Below, piece by piece: positions 55,451 to 63,651 of a stretch of DNA of 64,000 nucleotides (positions within the stretch are counted from its first letter, which is position 1; each line of letters opens with the position of its first letter). Where the stretch lies: NCBI GenBank assembly GCA_015065925.1, contig SVPL01000001.1, forward strand, positions 42,667-106,666. The letters run 5' to 3'. The position numbers and the translations under genes were made by a program. The notes under the pieces were generated by a model, which saw nothing but the letters and a program-made list of their open reading frames with translations, was not told where the DNA came from and made no database searches. The DNA comes from Oscillospiraceae bacterium (GTDB lineage: Bacteria > Bacillota > Clostridia > Oscillospirales > Acutalibacteraceae).

Positions 55451-56725
55451 ATGAAAACACCCCTTGCCGACCGCGTTAGACCTACCGATATTGCAAATGT
55501 TGTAGGTCAGCACCATCTCTTAGATGATGGTAAAATCCTGCGTCGCATAATTGAAAGCGGCGAAATACCCAATTTAATATTTTACGGGCCTTCGGGTGTG
55601 GGTAAAACCACCGTTGCCAATATTATTGCTAAAAAAAGCGGTAAAACCCTTTACAGACTCAATGCAACAACCGCTTCCACCTCTGATTTAAAGGAAATTA
55701 TTGCAAGTCGCAGTGATTTAGAAAATCAAAACGGGATTTTGCTTTATTTAGATGAAATTCAATATTTTAATAAAAAACAGCAACAAACCCTGCTTGAATA
55801 CATAGAAAACGGGGATATTACACTTATTGCTTCTACCACAGAAAACCCATATTTTTATGTTTATAACGCAATTCTCAGTCGCTCCACCGTTTTTGAATTT
55901 AAGCCTTTAAATCCTGAGGATATTGAGGTTTTTATATCTCGCGCTTTTAATACCCTTGCCGAAGAAAATGAGGCAGAGTTGCACCTTGATAGCGATGTTT
56001 TGAAAATTATATCCTATGGCTCGGGCGGCGACCTTAGAAAAGCCCTTAATTCTACCGAGCTTTGCTTTTTAACAGGGGAGAGGGAATTTACAGAGGGTAA
56101 AACAATAATTACTATTAGTAATGAAACTGCAGATGCCCTTACCGAGCAAAGCGGTATGCGATATGACCGCGAGGGTGACGACCACTATGATGTTATTTCG
56201 GCATATCAAAAATCTATGAGAGGCAGCGACCCCGACGCCGCGCTCCACTATTTAGCCCGACTTCTTGCGGCGGGGGATTTGCAATCTGCCTGCAGAAGAC
56301 TGCTTGTTACCGCCTGTGAGGATGTAGGACTTGCCCACCCAAACATAATTCCTATTGTTAAGGCTTGTGTGGATTCCGCCCTTATGTTAGGTCTGCCCGA
56401 AGCCCGACTTCCTTTAGCAGATGCCGTTATTTTGGTTAGTATCAGCCCTAAATCCAATTCGGGACACGATGCCATAGCCGCCGCAATGGCTGATGTTGAA
56501 AAAGGTATAGCAACTTCGGTGCCCCGTCAGCTTCAAAACAAGCATTTTGACGGTGAAGATGCCACAGTAAAGGGGCAGTTTTATAAATATCCTCACAGCT
56601 TCCCAAATCATTATGTAGCGCAACAGTATTTGCCCGACGAAATAAAAAACCGTACCTATTATGAGTACGGTTCTAACAAAAATGAGCAAAGCTATAAAAA
56701 ATATTGGGATGAAATTAAAAAATGA
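55451..56725 (+). CDS. rarA: Replication-associated recombination protein A (AAA+ ATPase)
   Basis: 424 residues, usual family length. A clamp-loader-like AAA+ ATPase (RarA/MgsA/WRNIP1) acting at stalled replication forks. Walker A GPSGVGKT (46-53), Walker B LLYLDEIQYF, sensor STTENP, and the C-terminal LPEARLPLADAVILVSISPKSN and YKYPHSFPNHYVAQQYLP stretches typical of RarA. ATG 55451 has GGAGG 8 bases upstream; the GTG at 55445 is too close to it. Confidence 0.95.
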   Translation: MKTPLADRVRPTDIANVVGQHHLLDDGKILRRIIESGEIPNLIFYGPSGVGKTTVANIIAKKSGKTLYRLNATTASTSDLKEIIASRSDLENQNGILLYLDEIQYFNKKQQQTLLEYIENGDITLIASTTENPYFYVYNAILSRSTVFEFKPLNPEDIEVFISRAFNTLAEENEAELHLDSDVLKIISYGSGGDLRKALNSTELCFLTGEREFTEGKTIITISNETADALTEQSGMRYDREGDDHYDVISAYQKSMRGSDPDAALHYLARLLAAGDLQSACRRLLVTACEDVGLAHPNIIPIVKACVDSALMLGLPEARLPLADAVILVSISPKSNSGHDAIAAAMADVEKGIATSVPRQLQNKHFDGEDATVKGQFYKYPHSFPNHYVAQQYLPDEIKNRTYYEYGSNKNEQSYKKYWDEIKK

Positions 56726-56748
56726 AAGGCAGACCAAATCCTTTCCGC

Positions 56749-56796
56749 GACCTGAAGGTCACAGATAAATTGAAGCTTGAAGATTAAAATTTAAGC
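56749..56796. repeat. Hairpin anchor plus heptamer array, family III (four units)
   Basis: A small hairpin GACC-TGAA-GGTC (56749-56760) leads into CACAGATAAATTGAAG. Units ATTGAAG, CTTGAAG, ATTAAAA, TTTAAGC follow in register. The stretch 56751-56775 matches 49555-49579 in 19 of 25 bases. It lies between the convergent rarA and PHP genes. Confidence 0.65.
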
Positions 56797-56804
56797 AGAA
56801 AAAT

Positions 56805-57524
56805 TTATTTAATATTCCTTAAATAATTAATTATTTTTTTGGGGTTAAAGGAATCAATCTCTAAATAATTTTTTGCCTCATTAATGTCGGGCAGATAATG
56901 TGCGTCAGAGGAGGAAATTATTTTGCAATCTTCAAAATACGGATGTGTAGTGCAAATAGTCTCAATTTTTTCCGTGTTATGCACCTCGGCAATTTTAAAT
57001 GTGCTGTCGGGGGGGACAAAACCAAGGTTAGAAATCAGGGAATTTGCATTTTTATCCACATGGGCGGGGTAGGCGATACCCCCAAGGTCATAAACGGGGG
57101 CAAAAACCTCCTCAAAGGAGATATTTGTAGCGTTAATAAGCAAATATTCTTCCTCTCCCAATATTTTATCGGTTTCATCCATTACAAACTGTGAACCGAA
57201 AATATTGGGATTATTTTTTATCTTCTGAAGCTTGGAATAAACATAATCGTTCCACTCATTTGCCGATTTTTCATCGGGAAACAGGCAAACGGTATGCACT
57301 TCTTCGTCGGTTGTAAGCTCCATTCCGTAAAGCACAGTAATGCCGTATTGCTCTGCCGCGTTTTTAAGGGCAGTACAGTTTTTTACCGTGTTGTGGTCGG
57401 TAAGGGCAATGGCATTCAGCCCGTTTATAAATGCCATTCCCGCAATGTTGGCGGGTGTCATATCATTATCGCCACAGGGAGAAAGGCAGGAATGAAGGTG
57501 AAAATCGTAATAAAGCTTTTCCAT
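56805..57524 (-). CDS. PHP-domain metal-dependent phosphoesterase
   Basis: 239 residues. Opens with the PHP motif DFHLHSCLSPCG (His9, His11), then ALTDHNTVKN, GMELTTDEEVHTVCLF and a late SSDAHYLPDI with the remaining metal ligands. Likely hydrolyses a phosphoester in the cytoplasm. It shares one base with the stop of the DRTGG gene (TAATG) and has no good ribosome site of its own, so it is translationally coupled. In Clostridia such pairs sit near hydrogenase accessory genes (from memory); none are here. Confidence 0.87.
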   Translation of the reverse strand: MEKLYYDFHLHSCLSPCGDNDMTPANIAGMAFINGLNAIALTDHNTVKNCTALKNAAEQYGITVLYGMELTTDEEVHTVCLFPDEKSANEWNDYVYSKLQKIKNNPNIFGSQFVMDETDKILGEEEYLLINATNISFEEVFAPVYDLGGIAYPAHVDKNANSLISNLGFVPPDSTFKIAEVHNTEKIETICTTHPYFEDCKIISSSDAHYLPDINEAKNYLEIDSFNPKKIINYLRNIK

Positions 57525-57853
57525 TAGCTTATCGCCTTATGAATTTTAAGGGCAGTATCAAAAACGGGTTGGTCACTTAAATAGATGTTTATTCCGTTTT
57601 CCTTTGCTCGTTTTATGGCGTTTTCATCGGGCTTTACACCATCGGCAAGAATAATCGCTCCTATTTCGGCAAGGGATGCCACCGCAACCGAGTTCATATT
57701 GCCCATTACGGTAACCCAAGCGCATCCCGCGGGGGCTTTGCCCATAACAATGCTGAGTAAATCACAACAGTAGGTACAGGTTATTTCGTTTTCGGGCGCG
57801 CCGCTTACCGAAAGGGTGAAACCGCATTTTTCTAAAAGTTCATTTGCCTTCAT
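57524..57853 (-). CDS. DRTGG-domain small protein
   Basis: 109 residues with the fold pattern of the DRTGG domain (AWVTVMGNMNSVAVASLAEIGAIILADG, late GINIYLSDQPVFD). Cysteines near the start (CTYCCD) may bind metal. Such domains occur as small regulatory or ligand-binding proteins; the role is unknown. AGGAG upstream of the ATG. Operon with the PHP gene. Confidence 0.8.
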   Translation of the reverse strand: MKANELLEKCGFTLSVSGAPENEITCTYCCDLLSIVMGKAPAGCAWVTVMGNMNSVAVASLAEIGAIILADGVKPDENAIKRAKENGINIYLSDQPVFDTALKIHKAIS

Positions 57854-57866
57854 TAAAAACTCTCCT

Positions 57867-58715
57867 TTATTTTTTATCTTGTTTAACTATTGCTCTTTTG
57901 CGGTATTGCATAGGTGAAAGACCTAGCTTTTCCTTAAATAATCGCAAAAAATTGGAGTGGGAGGTAAATCCACATTCATAGCATACATCGGATATTTTAA
58001 GGCTTGTGGATATAAGCAGCTCCTTAGCGTAGGAAATTTTAAGCATATTCAGGTAATCACAGTAGGTTGTGCCAAGCTCCTTATGAAAGGTAAAGCTAAA
58101 ATGACTTGCGTTGTAGTGGGCAATTTTTGCAACCTCCGAAAGCTTTGGGTTTTCCCTGAAATGCATATGCATATAAAGTAGCGCGGCGTGAATGGGCTGC
58201 TCCTCTGTAGAGGGCTTTGAGCCTACCCTCGGAGTTAATTTAAGTATTTTTAAAAACACGCAGATTATAAGGTGCTTTAAATAACGCAAATCAGGGCTTG
58301 GAGAACCGTTTTCTGCCATACAAAGCCTAAAAAGTTTTTCTAAGGTATCTGTTTCAGCAGGATTTAATTTAAAAAACAAGGTGTCCCCTGCCTGAAGCTT
58401 TCCAAGTATTTCTTCACTTAAAAAGCTATCATCCACCATAAGGTTTAAGAGGTGCAAATCCCGTTTTGGGGTGACCTGATGAAAATCTGTAAGTCTGAGC
58501 AATGAAAGGCAGCCCGCCTCAAGCTCCATTTGTTGACCGTTTAAAATTTGCTCACCGCTACCCGAAAGAATAAGCTCAAGCTCTATAAAATTATGCCAAT
58601 GAAGGGGAGTAAAAAAATCTACAAAGCGTTCACTTGCAGAAATTCCCACCTCCTTGCGAATTTGGTCTTGGGAGAGCATTTTTTCAAGACTGGGACTTTT
58701 CACTTCATCACCCAC
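57867..58715 (-). CDS. AraC-family transcriptional regulator (divergent from the GH2 pair)
   Basis: 282 residues: N-terminal cupin (HWHNFIELELILSGSGEQILNGQ), C-terminal AraC helix-turn-helix pair (about 185-275: LSEVAKIAHYNASHFSFTFHKELG and ISDVCYECGFTSHSNFLRLFKEKLGLSPMQYRKR). It probably senses a sugar and controls the divergent GH2 genes. The start is uncertain: GTG 58715 lacks a good ribosome site, and GTG 58703 has GGGTGAT just before it. It ends 13 bases before the DRTGG gene, with which it may be co-transcribed. Confidence 0.9.
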   Translation of the reverse strand: MGDEVKSPSLEKMLSQDQIRKEVGISASERFVDFFTPLHWHNFIELELILSGSGEQILNGQQMELEAGCLSLLRLTDFHQVTPKRDLHLLNLMVDDSFLSEEILGKLQAGDTLFFKLNPAETDTLEKLFRLCMAENGSPSPDLRYLKHLIICVFLKILKLTPRVGSKPSTEEQPIHAALLYMHMHFRENPKLSEVAKIAHYNASHFSFTFHKELGTTYCDYLNMLKISYAKELLISTSLKISDVCYECGFTSHSNFLRLFKEKLGLSPMQYRKRAIVKQDKK

Positions 58716-58734
58716 TTTTTATTGCTATGATATA

Positions 58735-58763
58735 ATAATATCACATTGTATTTAGTTTTTCAA
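58735..58763 (-). promoter_or_regulatory. Promoter of the second AraC-type gene
   Basis: TTGAAA (58758-58763), 17 bases, TATTAT (58735-58740) on the minus strand. Confidence 0.7.
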
Positions 58764-58799
58764 CAAAAACCCAAAAATAATGAGACTTTTTCTAAAAAT

Positions 58800-58835
58800 A
58801 ATAGTACCACATAATGGTAATAATGTGGTACTATT
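58800..58835. promoter_or_regulatory. Perfect 13-bp inverted repeat before the GH2 genes
   Basis: Arms AATAGTACCACAT and ATGTGGTACTATT separated by 10 bases, 27 bases before the first GH2 start. It could be the operator of the divergent AraC-type regulator or another repressor, or a leader hairpin. Confidence 0.6.
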
Positions 58836-58862
58836 AAGTTAAGCTTTTTAGGAGGTATTTTT

Positions 58863-61175
58863 ATGAATTTAAATGGAAATTGGAAGCTTTATTATTCTTT
58901 GCAGGATAGCGTAAAGGTTTCGGATGTAACTAAACTCGAAACAAGCGGTATTCCCTTTGTGGAGGCTACTGTTCCGGGTAATGTTGAGCTTGATTTATCT
59001 AAAGCGGGAATTTTGCCCGAGGATTTATTCAAGGGAATGAATATTTTAAAGGCAGAGCAGTATGAAAACTATGAATGGTGGTACGAAAAAACCTTCACCG
59101 CACCCGATGCTCCAACCGATACCCAAAAGGTTATACTTCACTTTGGCGCGGTAGATTGCTTTGCAGATTATTATTTAAACGGCGAAAAAATCGGCGAAAG
59201 CGACAATATGTTTATCTCCCACGATTTTGATGTTACAGACAAAATAAAATATAATGAGGAAAACACCCTTGTTGTACATATTTCATCGGCTGTTTTGGCG
59301 GGCGCCGCACAGGATATTGAGCCTAATATGGCGGCATACAGCTGGCATCCTACCACTGTAGCCCTTAATGTACGCAAAGCGCCTCACTCCTACGGCTGGG
59401 ATATTATGCCCCGAGCCGTTAGCGCAGGTATTTGGAGAGGTGTAGAGCTTCAGTACAAAAACAAGTATGATTTTAGATATTTATATTTCAAGCTTAACGA
59501 TTTTGACGGAAATAAAGGCTTTGTATCTATGATGTATGATACCGATATTCAGCCTGAGTACGCCTTTAAAGACCATCATATTCATATATTTGGAAACTGT
59601 GGTGACAGCACCTTTGATTATAAATCTGATGAAATTATGATGCGTAAAACCGCCGCAGGTGTTGTTCGTTTTGATATTAAAAACATTAAGCTTTGGTGGC
59701 CTAAACACTACGGTGAGCCTAATCTTTATACCATCACCGTTGAGCTTATCGGTCAGGATGGGGAAATTCTTATCTCCAAAACCGTACGTCGCGGCTTCAG
59801 AACGCTGGAGCTTCGTCATAGCGAAATTGTAGAAAAGGACGGTTGCTTTGAGTTTGTTGTAAACAAAAAGCGCATTATGGCAACAGGTACAAACTGGGTA
59901 CCTATGGATGCATATCACAGCCGCGATAACTCCCGCTACAAAGCCGCTTTGGATATGGCAGACGATATTGGCTGTAACATTATTCGTTGTTGGGGCGGTA
60001 ACGTATATGAGGATCACGATTTCTTTGATTATTGTGATGAACACGGTATGATGGTTTGGCAGGATTTTGCTATGGCTTGTCATATGTATCCCCAAAATGA
60101 GGGCTTTATGAAAAAATTGCAGCGTGAGGCTGAATGGGTTGTAAAAGAGCTTCGTGACCATCCCTCTCTCGCAGTATGGTCGGGCGATAACGAAATTGAC
60201 TCTATGCTTGCTATGAGTGGCGGTGTGGACCCTGCTATCAACCGACTTACCCGCGAGGTTTTACCCCGCGTAGTAGAGCGACTTGACCCCTTCCGTCCAT
60301 ACATTGCTTCCTCACCCTACATTTCAAGCAAGGCATTTAACGGTGGCGACAACAGACAGGGTAGCCGAATTTACCCTGAAGACCACCTTTGGGGCCCCAG
60401 AGATTACTTCAAAAGTGACTTTTACCTTAATGCCGAGGCTTATTTTGTAAGCGAAACAGGTTACCACGGCTGCCCCAACAAGGAGTCAATAGAAAAGTTT
60501 ATTGATGAAGATTATGTATGGCCCTATCAGGATAACCGTCAGTGGAACCTCCATTCCTCCGACCAACGCCACGAGGGTGTTTGGGGCGGCAGAACAATGC
60601 TTATGCACCGTCAGGTTGCACAGCTTTTTGGTGATGTTCCCACCGATATGGAGGATTATATTACCGCATCCCAAATTTCTCAGGCAGAGGCTAAAAAGTT
60701 CTTTATTGAGCATATGCGCTCCAAAATGGCTCGTAACGGCGGTATAATTTGGTGGAACCTTATTGACGGTTGGCCACAGATGTCCGACGCTATTGTTGAC
60801 TACTATTACGGCAAAAAAATAGCCTACGATTTTATTAAGCGTTCTCAGCGCGACTTTATCATTATGCTTGATGAGATGAGTAACTGGTGTCACAATGTCA
60901 TTACTGCCAACAGCACCCTTAATACCGTAAAGGGTAAGGTTAAGGTGTACGATTTGGATAGCGGTAAGGTTTATTTTGAAAAGGAATTTACCGCAGGTCC
61001 CAACTGCAATACAAACTTAGGTGGTTTTGAGCTTATGCACTCTGCTAAGGGTATGTTTATTATTGAGTGGGAGACTCAAAACGGTGAAAAATATTTCAAC
61101 ACCTACCTTTACGGTCATCCGGGCTACGATTTACAGCAGTATAAGGGTTGGCTTGAAAAAATAAATAAAATGTAA
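58863..61175 (+). CDS. Glycoside hydrolase family 2 protein, beta-mannosidase-like, copy 1
   Basis: 770-residue cytoplasmic exo-glycosidase. Jelly-roll N-terminus with VPGNVELDL and WWYEKTF (residues 37-78), an Ig-like middle, and a TIM barrel from about 335 with IIRCWGGNVYEDHDFFDYCDEHGMMVWQDF. The acid/base Glu444 is in WSGDNEID and the nucleophile Glu531 in VSETGYHG, both intact. The family includes beta-mannosidases and related enzymes; the exact linkage is open. AGGAGG upstream of the ATG. First of a tandem pair, divergent from an AraC-type regulator. Confidence 0.9.
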   Translation: MNLNGNWKLYYSLQDSVKVSDVTKLETSGIPFVEATVPGNVELDLSKAGILPEDLFKGMNILKAEQYENYEWWYEKTFTAPDAPTDTQKVILHFGAVDCFADYYLNGEKIGESDNMFISHDFDVTDKIKYNEENTLVVHISSAVLAGAAQDIEPNMAAYSWHPTTVALNVRKAPHSYGWDIMPRAVSAGIWRGVELQYKNKYDFRYLYFKLNDFDGNKGFVSMMYDTDIQPEYAFKDHHIHIFGNCGDSTFDYKSDEIMMRKTAAGVVRFDIKNIKLWWPKHYGEPNLYTITVELIGQDGEILISKTVRRGFRTLELRHSEIVEKDGCFEFVVNKKRIMATGTNWVPMDAYHSRDNSRYKAALDMADDIGCNIIRCWGGNVYEDHDFFDYCDEHGMMVWQDFAMACHMYPQNEGFMKKLQREAEWVVKELRDHPSLAVWSGDNEIDSMLAMSGGVDPAINRLTREVLPRVVERLDPFRPYIASSPYISSKAFNGGDNRQGSRIYPEDHLWGPRDYFKSDFYLNAEAYFVSETGYHGCPNKESIEKFIDEDYVWPYQDNRQWNLHSSDQRHEGVWGGRTMLMHRQVAQLFGDVPTDMEDYITASQISQAEAKKFFIEHMRSKMARNGGIIWWNLIDGWPQMSDAIVDYYYGKKIAYDFIKRSQRDFIIMLDEMSNWCHNVITANSTLNTVKGKVKVYDLDSGKVYFEKEFTAGPNCNTNLGGFELMHSAKGMFIIEWETQNGEKYFNTYLYGHPGYDLQQYKGWLEKINKM

Positions 61176-61211
61176 AATCCATCATTCGGTTTACAAAAGG
61201 AGAACTGCCTT

Positions 61212-63497
61212 ATGACCTTAAACGGCGAATGGAAGTTATATTATTATCCTGCATACGAACAAAAAATAAATACAGTAAGCGAGCTTAAATCGGCTGATGT
61301 TCCGTCTGTTCCCGCCACGGTACCGGGTAATGTGGAGTTAGATTTATCTAAGGCGGGAATTTTACCTAGTGACCTTTACATGGGTGAAAATATCCGTCAG
61401 GCAGAGAAATTTGAAACCTATGACTGGTGGTACGAAAAGACCTTTTTAGCCCCCGAGGCTCCCGATAATGAGCATAATGTGGTTCTTCATTTTGGCGCGG
61501 TGGATTGCGTTGCCGACTATTTTTTAAATGGCGAAAAAATCGGTAGCAGCGACAATATGTTTATCGCACACGATTTTGATGTTACCGATAAACTTAAATA
61601 CGGCGAGGAAAACACCCTTTATGTGCATATTTCGTCGGCTACAATTTATAATACTAACTTCGATTTTGAACTGAATATGGCTGAACACGTTTGGCGTCTT
61701 ACAACAATGGGAATAAATGTGCGAAAGGCTCCCCACTGCTTTGGTTGGGATATTATGCCCAGAGCAGTAAGTGCAGGTATCTGGCGAGATGTGGAGCTTC
61801 AGTATAAAAAGAAATACGATTTCCGCTACCTTTATTTCAAGCTTCAGTACACACAAAATAATGACGGTATTATCGGTATGCTTTTTGATTCGGTTTTACC
61901 GCCAAAATATGTTTTTGACGATATTACCTTTAAAATAAAGGGTAACTGTGGCGAACATCATTTCACCCACGAATATGTAAGAAAAACGGGCTCTGGAAAA
62001 TTTCTTTTCACCATACCAAACATAAAACTTTGGTGGCCTAAAAACTACGGAGAGCCAAATCTTTATACCATTACTGTGGACGCCTACGGCAGTGACGGAA
62101 AGCATTTGCTCTCTAAAACGGTGCGCCGAGGCTTCCGTTCGGTGGTTTTGGATCGCACCGATATTGTTGAGCCTGACGGCCGCTTTAATTTCATAGTGAA
62201 TGATACTAAAATTATGGCGGTTGGTACCAACTGGGTGCCAATGGACGCCTACCACAGCCGTGATAAGGCACGCTACCAAAAAGCCCTTGAAATGGCAGAG
62301 AATTTAAACTGCAATATCATCCGTTGTTGGGGCGGTAACGTTTATGAGGATCACGAATTTTTTGATTTTTGTGATGAACACGGCATTATGGTATGGCAGG
62401 ATTTTGCTATGGCTTGCCATGTTTATTGTCAAGACGATTGGTTTAAAGAAAAAATCAAAAAAGAAGCAGAATGGGTTGTTAAGGAGCTAAGAGACCATCC
62501 TTCCCTTGTTTTGTGGTCGGGAGATAACGAAATAGATTATATGTACGCATTGGAAAATTGGGATCCCAATGTAAATCATTTAACCCGTGAGGTTTTGCCC
62601 CTTGTAATCGAAAGATTGGACCCCGACAGACCGTATCTGCCTTCTTCACCGTACATTTCACCCGAAGCCTTTGCAAAGGGCGGTAATCACGAGGCGGCAG
62701 ATGTTTTCCCTGAGGACCATTTATGGGGCTCCAGAGATTATTTTAAAAGCAGATTTTATACCGAATCCAAGGCTTATTTTGTGAGTGAAATGGGTTATCA
62801 CGGTTGCCCCGCAAAGGACTCCATTGAAAAATTTATTACGCCAAAATATGTGTGGCCCTATTTTGATAATCCCGAATGGACTATTCATTCCAGCGACCAG
62901 GACGGCAACGACAAGCGCGTAATTCTTATGCATAATCAAATAATTCAGCTTTTCGGCGAGGTTCCAAGCAATATGGAGGACTTTATTTTGGCATCACAAA
63001 TCTCCCAAGCCGAAGCCAAAAAATTCTTTATTGAAAGAGTTCGCCTTAGAATGGAAAGAATGGGCGGTATTATTTGGTGGAATCTTGTGGACGGTTGGCC
63101 ACAGATGTCCGACGCGGTTGTGGATTATTATTACAATAAAAAGCTAGCCTATGATTTCATTAAGCGTAGCTCAAAGCCCTTTATTATTGCAATGGATGAA
63201 ATGGACCGCTGGGGCAATGACCTTCTTTGCTGTAACGGTACACTCAACGAAATAAGCGGTAAATGTAGGGTTTATGACATTGATTCGGGTGAGGTTTTGT
63301 TCGAAAATGACTTCACCGCATCACCTAACTCTAACACATATCTTACCAAAATAAGGCTTATGTATTCTGAGCAAAGAATGTTAATTATAGAGTGGACTGT
63401 GAATGGTGAAACCCACTTTAATACCTACCTTACAGGCACCCCTAAATATGATTTTGAGCAGTATAAATCCTGGCTTGAAAAGATAAATAAGTTATAA
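61212..63497 (+). CDS. Glycoside hydrolase family 2 protein, beta-mannosidase-like, copy 2
   Basis: 761 residues, the same fold and order as the preceding gene and clearly its paralog (long identical blocks such as KAPHxxGWDIMPRAVSAGIWR). Acid/base Glu440 and nucleophile Glu526 are intact, so both copies should be active. It differs at residues 143-170 and 213-262, parts of the substrate-facing beta domains. It lies 36 bases after copy 1 with its own AAGGAG site and no promoter seen, so it is one transcript. Confidence 0.9.
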   Translation: MTLNGEWKLYYYPAYEQKINTVSELKSADVPSVPATVPGNVELDLSKAGILPSDLYMGENIRQAEKFETYDWWYEKTFLAPEAPDNEHNVVLHFGAVDCVADYFLNGEKIGSSDNMFIAHDFDVTDKLKYGEENTLYVHISSATIYNTNFDFELNMAEHVWRLTTMGINVRKAPHCFGWDIMPRAVSAGIWRDVELQYKKKYDFRYLYFKLQYTQNNDGIIGMLFDSVLPPKYVFDDITFKIKGNCGEHHFTHEYVRKTGSGKFLFTIPNIKLWWPKNYGEPNLYTITVDAYGSDGKHLLSKTVRRGFRSVVLDRTDIVEPDGRFNFIVNDTKIMAVGTNWVPMDAYHSRDKARYQKALEMAENLNCNIIRCWGGNVYEDHEFFDFCDEHGIMVWQDFAMACHVYCQDDWFKEKIKKEAEWVVKELRDHPSLVLWSGDNEIDYMYALENWDPNVNHLTREVLPLVIERLDPDRPYLPSSPYISPEAFAKGGNHEAADVFPEDHLWGSRDYFKSRFYTESKAYFVSEMGYHGCPAKDSIEKFITPKYVWPYFDNPEWTIHSSDQDGNDKRVILMHNQIIQLFGEVPSNMEDFILASQISQAEAKKFFIERVRLRMERMGGIIWWNLVDGWPQMSDAVVDYYYNKKLAYDFIKRSSKPFIIAMDEMDRWGNDLLCCNGTLNEISGKCRVYDIDSGEVLFENDFTASPNSNTYLTKIRLMYSEQRMLIIEWTVNGETHFNTYLTGTPKYDFEQYKSWLEKINKL

Positions 63498-63526
63498 AAA
63501 ATAGCAACAATCAGGGGGCGGGGGTT

Positions 63527-63561
63527 TGAAGTAAAAAGTAAGAGGTAATAGGTAATAAGTG
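63527..63561. repeat. Heptamer array, family II (five units)
   Basis: Units TGAAGTA, AAAAGTA, AGAGGTA, ATAGGTA, ATAAGTG in register, preceded by GGGGGCGGGGGTT. The array at 28412-28439, read on the minus strand, has the same units after the same G-rich start. No C-rich partner for the G-run is present here. Confidence 0.75.
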
Positions 63562-63651
63562 GAATGTTCAAGACCTAAACTAACTCAAAACTCCGGTAAT
63601 TGGCTGGTTGTAGTTATACAATTTAAGTGAATTATAAAGGGAGTTATAATT

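Noticed and set aside
58723..58736. Plus-strand TATAAT as the GH2 promoter
   Set aside because: No -35 at suitable distance and it lies at the start of the divergent regulator; the GH2 promoter is not resolved.
129..63000. Many 60-138 codon frames antisense to or overlapping large genes
   Set aside because: They lie inside longer, well-supported genes, lack ribosome sites and encode low-complexity or hydrophobic strings typical of reading frame shadows.
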